From Cryobacterium inferilacus (GTDB lineage Bacteria > Actinomycetota > Actinomycetes > Actinomycetales > Microbacteriaceae): a stretch of 64,000 nucleotides of DNA. The position numbers were made by a program, and so were the translations under genes. Under the pieces are notes generated by a model. That model ran no database searches. It was not told where the DNA came from and saw only the letters and a list, made by a program, of their open reading frames with translations. This document shows positions 60,185 to 64,000 of the stretch, one piece after another; position 1 is the first letter of the stretch; every line of letters starts with the position of its first letter. Location of the stretch: the NCBI RefSeq assembly GCF_019599185.1, contig NZ_JAIEUL010000002.1, positions 62,001-126,000 of the forward strand, written 5' to 3'.

Positions 60185-61275
60185 GAGCCCTCCTGCTCGC
60201 CGGAGCGATGTCCCTCGTCTTCACGCTCCTGCTCACCCCCCTGTTCATCAGGCTGTTCCACAAGCTCGGCTGGGGCCAGTTCATTCGGGACGACGGACCC
60301 AAGAGCCACCACGCCAAGCGCGGCACCGCCACCATGGGCGGCATCATCATCATCGTCGGCGTCCTGGTCAGCTACTTCCTCGCGATGTGGCTGGAGCAGC
60401 GACCGCTGACCGTGTCACCACTGCTCGTGCTGTTCATGATGGTCGGCCTGGGTCTGGTCGGATTCCTCGACGACTACCTCAAGACCCGCAACCAACGCAG
60501 CCTCGGCCTCGGCGGCTGGCAGAAGATCGCCGGACAGGTCGTCGTCGCCGGCGCCTTCGGTTGGATGGCGCTGCAGTTCCCGGACAAGAACGGCCAGACT
60601 CCGGCGTCGACGCACATCTCGTTCATCCGTGACCTCCCGCTGGACTTCATGAAGCTGGGAACCTTCATCGGTATTGCGGCGTTCATCATCTGGATCTGCC
60701 TCATCGTCGCCGCGGCATCCAACGGCGTGAACGTGACGGACGGCCTCGACGGCCTGGCAACCGGGTCACTGGTCTTCGCGATCGGCTCCTACATCATCAT
60801 CGGCTTCTGGCAGTCCAACCAGTCCTGCAACACCGGGGGAGCGGCAGCGGTCGACCTCTACAAGTGTTATCCGGGACCGGACTCCTTCGATCTGGCCATC
60901 GTCGCGGCGGCCATCGTCGGCGGGCTGATCGGGTTCCTCTGGTGGAACACCTCGCCGGCCAAGATCTTCCTCGGCGACACCGGGTCGCTCGGCCTCGGCG
61001 GCGCCCTGGCCGCTCTGGCCATCCTCAGCCGCACGGAGCTGCTGCTCGTCCTCATCGGCGGCCTGTTCGTGATCGAGGCCGGATCGGTCATCGTGCAGCG
61101 GGCCTACTTCAAGGTCACTCGCGGCAAGCGCATCTTCCTGATGAGCCCCATCCATCACCACTTCGAGCTCAAGGGCTGGGCCGAGGTGACCGTCGTGGTG
61201 AGGTTCTGGATCATCGGCGGCCTGCTGGTCGCCGCCGGCGTTGGTTCCTTCTACCTCGAATGGTTGACCCGCTAG
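60181..61275 (+). CDS. mraY: Phospho-MurNAc-pentapeptide transferase MraY
   Basis: Integral membrane enzyme that makes lipid I on undecaprenyl phosphate, 364 residues, about ten helices. Signature [19 protein letters not shown] near 38-56, [17 protein letters not shown] near 96-112, the catalytic-Asp loop [13 protein letters not shown] near 182-194 and [13 protein letters not shown] near 320. GTG start overlapping the murF stop. A conserved core gene of normal length. Confidence 0.97.
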   Translation: MRALLLAGAMSLVFTLLLTPLFIRLFHKLGWGQFIRDDGPKSHHAKRGTATMGGIIIIVGVLVSYFLAMWLEQRPLTVSPLLVLFMMVGLGLVGFLDDYLKTRNQRSLGLGGWQKIAGQVVVAGAFGWMALQFPDKNGQTPASTHISFIRDLPLDFMKLGTFIGIAAFIIWICLIVAAASNGVNVTDGLDGLATGSLVFAIGSYIIIGFWQSNQSCNTGGAAAVDLYKCYPGPDSFDLAIVAAAIVGGLIGFLWWNTSPAKIFLGDTGSLGLGGALAALAILSRTELLLVLIGGLFVIEAGSVIVQRAYFKVTRGKRIFLMSPIHHHFELKGWAEVTVVVRFWIIGGLLVAAGVGSFYLEWLTR

Positions 61276-62843
61276 TGGGCGCGCACTCCTACGACGAGCC
61301 CGCCGACACCACAGCATCCGGTCCGCTGGACCGGCTGACCAGCTGGCACTCCGACTGGCGTGGCCTGCGGGTGGCCGTGCTGGGACTGGGCATGACCGGC
61401 TTCGCCGCGGCGGACACCCTCGCCGAACTCGGTTCAGACGTGCTCGTCGTCGCCGGTCGCGACCCCGACGACCGCGCCAGACTGCTCGAGGTGCTCGGCG
61501 TCCCCCTGGTCACCGCCGACCTGGGCAGCGCAGATCTGAAGACCGCACCGGACGAACTCATCGCCCACCGCCCCGAGCTGATCATCGTCTCCCCGGGATT
61601 CCACCCCGACCACGTCCTGCTCACCTGGGCGGCGTCCCTGGGTATCCCGGTGTGGGGGGACATCGAGCTGGCCTGGCGACTGCGCGACAAGGTCGGCGCC
61701 CCCGCGCCGTGGATCCTCGTGACCGGCACCAATGGCAAGACCACGACGGTGCAGCTTACGGCCACCATGCTGGCCGCCGCCGGACACCGGGTGGCGCCGT
61801 GCGGAAACATCGGCGTTCCGGTGCTGGACGCCATTCGCGACCCCCAGGGCTGGGACGTGCTCGTGGTGGAGCTGTCCAGCTACCAGCTGCACCACCTGCC
61901 GCAGAGCGGTCCCGGTCAGCTCGCACCGTGGTCGAGCGTCTGCCTCAACATCGCCGACGACCACCTCGACTGGCACGGTTCTGCCGCGGCATACCGCGCG
62001 GCCAAGGCCAAGGTCTACGACAACACCGCCGTCGCCTGCGTGTACAACAAGGCCGACCTCGCCACCATGCGCATGGTCGAAGACGCCGAGGTGCAGGACG
62101 GCGCACGGGCGATCGGGTTCGGGCTCGGCGTGCCGGGCCCGAGCGACCTCGGCATCGTGGACGGCATCCTCTGCGACCGGGCCTTCCTGGAGGACCGCTT
62201 CGACACCGCGATCGAGCTGTGCACCGTGGCCGACCTCGCGACGGCGGGCCTGGCCGCACCGCACATCGTGGCGAACGTCCTGGCCGCTGCGGCCCTGGCC
62301 CGCTCCTTCGACGTCGCACCCGGTGCCATCCGTACCGCGCTGGAGACCTTCCACCTGGACGCCCACCGCATCGAGGTCGTCGCCACCAGCGCCGGCGTCA
62401 GCTGGGTCGACGACTCCAAGGCCACCAACCCGCACGCGGCGGACGCCTCCCTGGCGGCATACGATTCCGTCGTCTGGCTCGTCGGCGGCCTGCTCAAGGG
62501 CGTGGACATCGACGCCCTCGTCGCCAAGCACGTCGGACGGCTCCGTGGCGCCGTGGTGATCGGTGTGGAGCGCAACGAAGTCCTCGCCTCATTCCGGCGA
62601 CACGCCCCGGCCCTGCGCGTGTTCGAGATCGACTCAGATGACACTGGTGAGGTCATGCCGACCGCGGTCAGCCTGGCCGCGGCCCTGGCCGAGGCCGGTG
62701 ACGTGGTTCTGCTGGCGCCCGCTGCGGCGTCGATGGACCAGTTCGCGAGTTATGCGGAACGCGGTGCGAAGTTCGCGGCGGCCGTGCACGATTATTTGGG
62801 AGGTGGGTCGGATGACGACTCGTCCTCGACTCCGGGTGTCTGA
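61260..62843 (+). CDS. murD: UDP-MurNAc-L-Ala:D-Glu ligase MurD
   Basis: Adds D-glutamate to UDP-MurNAc-L-Ala. 527 residues: N-terminal Rossmann part [20 protein letters not shown] near 31-50, ATP loop [15 protein letters not shown] near 154-168, [12 protein letters not shown] near 225 and [16 protein letters not shown] near 380. Start is ATG 61260 (16 bp inside mraY) or GTG 61275 (TAGTG overlap); the longer frame from 60864 is antisense-free overlap with mraY and is not supported. It overlaps ftsW by 32 bp. The stated order murE-murF-mraY-murD-ftsW is standard. Confidence 0.95.
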   Translation: MVDPLVGAHSYDEPADTTASGPLDRLTSWHSDWRGLRVAVLGLGMTGFAAADTLAELGSDVLVVAGRDPDDRARLLEVLGVPLVTADLGSADLKTAPDELIAHRPELIIVSPGFHPDHVLLTWAASLGIPVWGDIELAWRLRDKVGAPAPWILVTGTNGKTTTVQLTATMLAAAGHRVAPCGNIGVPVLDAIRDPQGWDVLVVELSSYQLHHLPQSGPGQLAPWSSVCLNIADDHLDWHGSAAAYRAAKAKVYDNTAVACVYNKADLATMRMVEDAEVQDGARAIGFGLGVPGPSDLGIVDGILCDRAFLEDRFDTAIELCTVADLATAGLAAPHIVANVLAAAALARSFDVAPGAIRTALETFHLDAHRIEVVATSAGVSWVDDSKATNPHAADASLAAYDSVVWLVGGLLKGVDIDALVAKHVGRLRGAVVIGVERNEVLASFRRHAPALRVFEIDSDDTGEVMPTAVSLAAALAEAGDVVLLAPAAASMDQFASYAERGAKFAAAVHDYLGGGSDDDSSSTPGV

Positions 62844-64000
62844 GCCCGGTCGCACCGATTCGACCCCGAGCACCGCCAGGGTCGCGCTCAGCCGGGTCAA
62901 CCTCGGCAAGGTCTTCCGGGCGGAGTCCACCAACTACCTCCTCCTGCTCGGGACGACACTGTTCCTCGTGGTGTTCGGCCTGGTCATGGTGTTGTCCTCG
63001 TCCTCGGTTGATTCCTACCTGGAGAACGCCGGCTTCTTCGGCGGGCTGTTCCGCCAGGGCATTTTCGCCATGATCGGCATCCCGTTGATGCTCGTGATCA
63101 GCCGGATGCCGCTCACCTTCTGGAAGCGCATCGCCTGGCCCGCCCTTCTCGTGGCCTGTTTCTCCCAGTGCCTCGTGGTCTTCACGCCGCTTGGTGTCAC
63201 CGTGGCCGGAAACACGAACTGGCTGGACATCGCCGGAGTGCAGTTCCAACCCTCCGAAGCCATCAAGGTCGCCCTGGTGGTCTGGCTGGGAGTGGTCCTG
63301 GGCCAGAAGACGGACAAGCTCCACGACTGGCGGCACGTCTACATCCCCGTGTTCGGTGTCGGCGGCGGGGCCGTGATGCTCGTCATGATCGGCGGCGACC
63401 TCGGAACCGTCATCATCATGGCGGGGATTCTGTTCGGCGCCATGTTCTTCGCCGGCGTGCGGCTGCGGATGATCGCCCCGCCGCTGATCATCGGCGCGGT
63501 GCTGGGCGGGCTGCTCGCCATCTCCAGCGAGAACCGCCGCACCCGGCTGCTGAGCTTCGCCGTGGATTCCTGCGACACTCTCACCGGCGAGATCTCTGCG
63601 GCCTGCTGGCAACCCTTGCACGGCACCTGGGCGCTGGCCAACGGCGGCGTGTTCGGAGTGGGGCTGGGCAATTCCAAGGCCAAGTGGTCCTGGCTGCCCG
63701 CCGCGGACAACGACTACATTTTCGCGATCATCGGCGAGGAACTCGGACTGATCGGCGCCATCGTCGTGCTGCTGATGTTCGTCCTGCTCGCGTTCGCGTT
63801 CATCCGGATCCTGCGTGGCGCCTCGACCCTGCAGATCAAGGTGACGACGTCGGCGGTGATGGTCTGGATCATCGGTCAGGCCCTCGTCAACATCGGCGTC
63901 GTTCTCGGTGTGCTCCCGGTTCTCGGTGTGCCCCTTCCGCTCATCTCCGCCGGTGGTACCGCCCTGCTCACCACCCTGGCCGCGATCGGAGTCGTGCTCT
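62812..64000 (+). CDS. ftsW: Septal lipid II polymerase FtsW, 3' end outside the window
   Basis: SEDS-family glycosyltransferase that works with FtsI. 396 codons are visible and the gene runs off the right edge without a stop. A polar N-terminus of about 40 residues is followed by the first helix (LLLLGTTLFLVVFGLVMVLS), NTNWLDIAGVQFQPSEAIKV near 137-156 with the catalytic region, GGDLGTVIIM near 193, and SWLPAADNDYIFAIIGEELG near 293-312, then PLPLISAGGTALLTTL near the edge. ATG 62812 has GGGAGGTG 7-14 nt upstream and starts 32 bp inside murD. RodA is excluded by position. Confidence 0.94.
   Translation, partial: MTTRPRLRVSEPGRTDSTPSTARVALSRVNLGKVFRAESTNYLLLLGTTLFLVVFGLVMVLSSSSVDSYLENAGFFGGLFRQGIFAMIGIPLMLVISRMPLTFWKRIAWPALLVACFSQCLVVFTPLGVTVAGNTNWLDIAGVQFQPSEAIKVALVVWLGVVLGQKTDKLHDWRHVYIPVFGVGGGAVMLVMIGGDLGTVIIMAGILFGAMFFAGVRLRMIAPPLIIGAVLGGLLAISSENRRTRLLSFAVDSCDTLTGEISAACWQPLHGTWALANGGVFGVGLGNSKAKWSWLPAADNDYIFAIIGEELGLIGAIVVLLMFVLLAFAFIRILRGASTLQIKVTTSAVMVWIIGQALVNIGVVLGVLPVLGVPLPLISAGGTALLTTLAAIGVVL

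Noticed and set aside
60864..61259. N-terminal extension of murD across the end of mraY
   Set aside because: It reads mraY in another frame; MurD similarity starts only after the mraY stop.

Overview
The window is high-GC DNA from an actinobacterium, most likely a pigmented member of the Microbacteriaceae (Cryobacterium- or Leifsonia-like). The pointers are a C50-carotenoid operon, a DUF222/HNH gene of the 13E12 type, Ku plus a three-domain LigD, a garA/MerR cluster, an mraZ-to-ftsW division and cell-wall cluster in the usual actinobacterial order, and a MurE whose substrate signature is not the diaminopimelate type. No rRNA, tRNA, CRISPR array, prophage or intact insertion sequence was seen. 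The family assignment is inference.

Layout. 1-7.4 kb: molybdenum and sulfur block (end of modB, modC, a DHFR-like reductase, moaD, then an alkylsulfatase, a MoeZ-type adenylyltransferase/rhodanese and a sufS-sufU pair). 7.5-9.5 kb: BadF-type sugar kinase and acetylxylan-esterase-like hydrolase. 9.6-11.9 kb: a decayed SGNH-domain gene end and a DUF222/HNH gene. 12.1-17.6 kb: a sugar-uptake operon read leftward (lacI, binding protein, two permeases, GH130 enzyme), bracketed by two related palindromic elements in opposite orientation. 17.9-19.7 kb: lipase-maturation-factor-like membrane protein and an S4 RNA-binding protein. 19.8-26.2 kb: the carotenoid operon idi-crtE-crtB-crtI-crtYe-crtYf-crtEb with a divergent MarR (CrtR-like) gene. 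26.2-29 kb: apt, deoC, a NUDIX hydrolase and a DUF1295 protein. 29-32.7 kb: ligD and ku, divergent (non-homologous end joining). 32.8-35.3 kb: a CDP-alcohol phosphatidyltransferase, garA, ftsR-like merR and a second merR. 35.4-41.2 kb: pyruvate carboxylase flanked by two ParA/MinD-type ATPases. 41.3-47.1 kb: def, a long-chain acyl-CoA ligase, ROK glucokinase, plsC and class II DAHP synthase. 47.3-52.9 kb: a PASTA Ser/Thr kinase, a LysM lysozyme-like protein, an Rv2175c-like regulator, a polyprenyl diphosphate synthase and a DUF3040 protein. 53.2-64 kb: mraZ, rsmH, ftsL-like, ftsI, murE, murF, mraY, murD and ftsW, which runs off the end.

How the genes fit together. From about 41.8 kb onward the gene content matches the mycobacterial Rv2187-Rv2154 region, so that half is core chromosome for envelope growth and division. 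The first half is accessory metabolism. SufS could supply persulfide sulfur to the MoeZ-like protein, which would thiocarboxylate MoaD for molybdopterin synthesis, with ModBC importing molybdate. The lacI/GH130 operon looks like a self-contained module for importing and phosphorolysing a mannoside-type oligosaccharide. The carotenoid operon is translationally coupled almost throughout and faces its own regulator across a 66-bp gap that holds a perfect palindrome. Several genes have a -10-like hexamer about 6 nt before the start codon, which suggests leaderless mRNAs.
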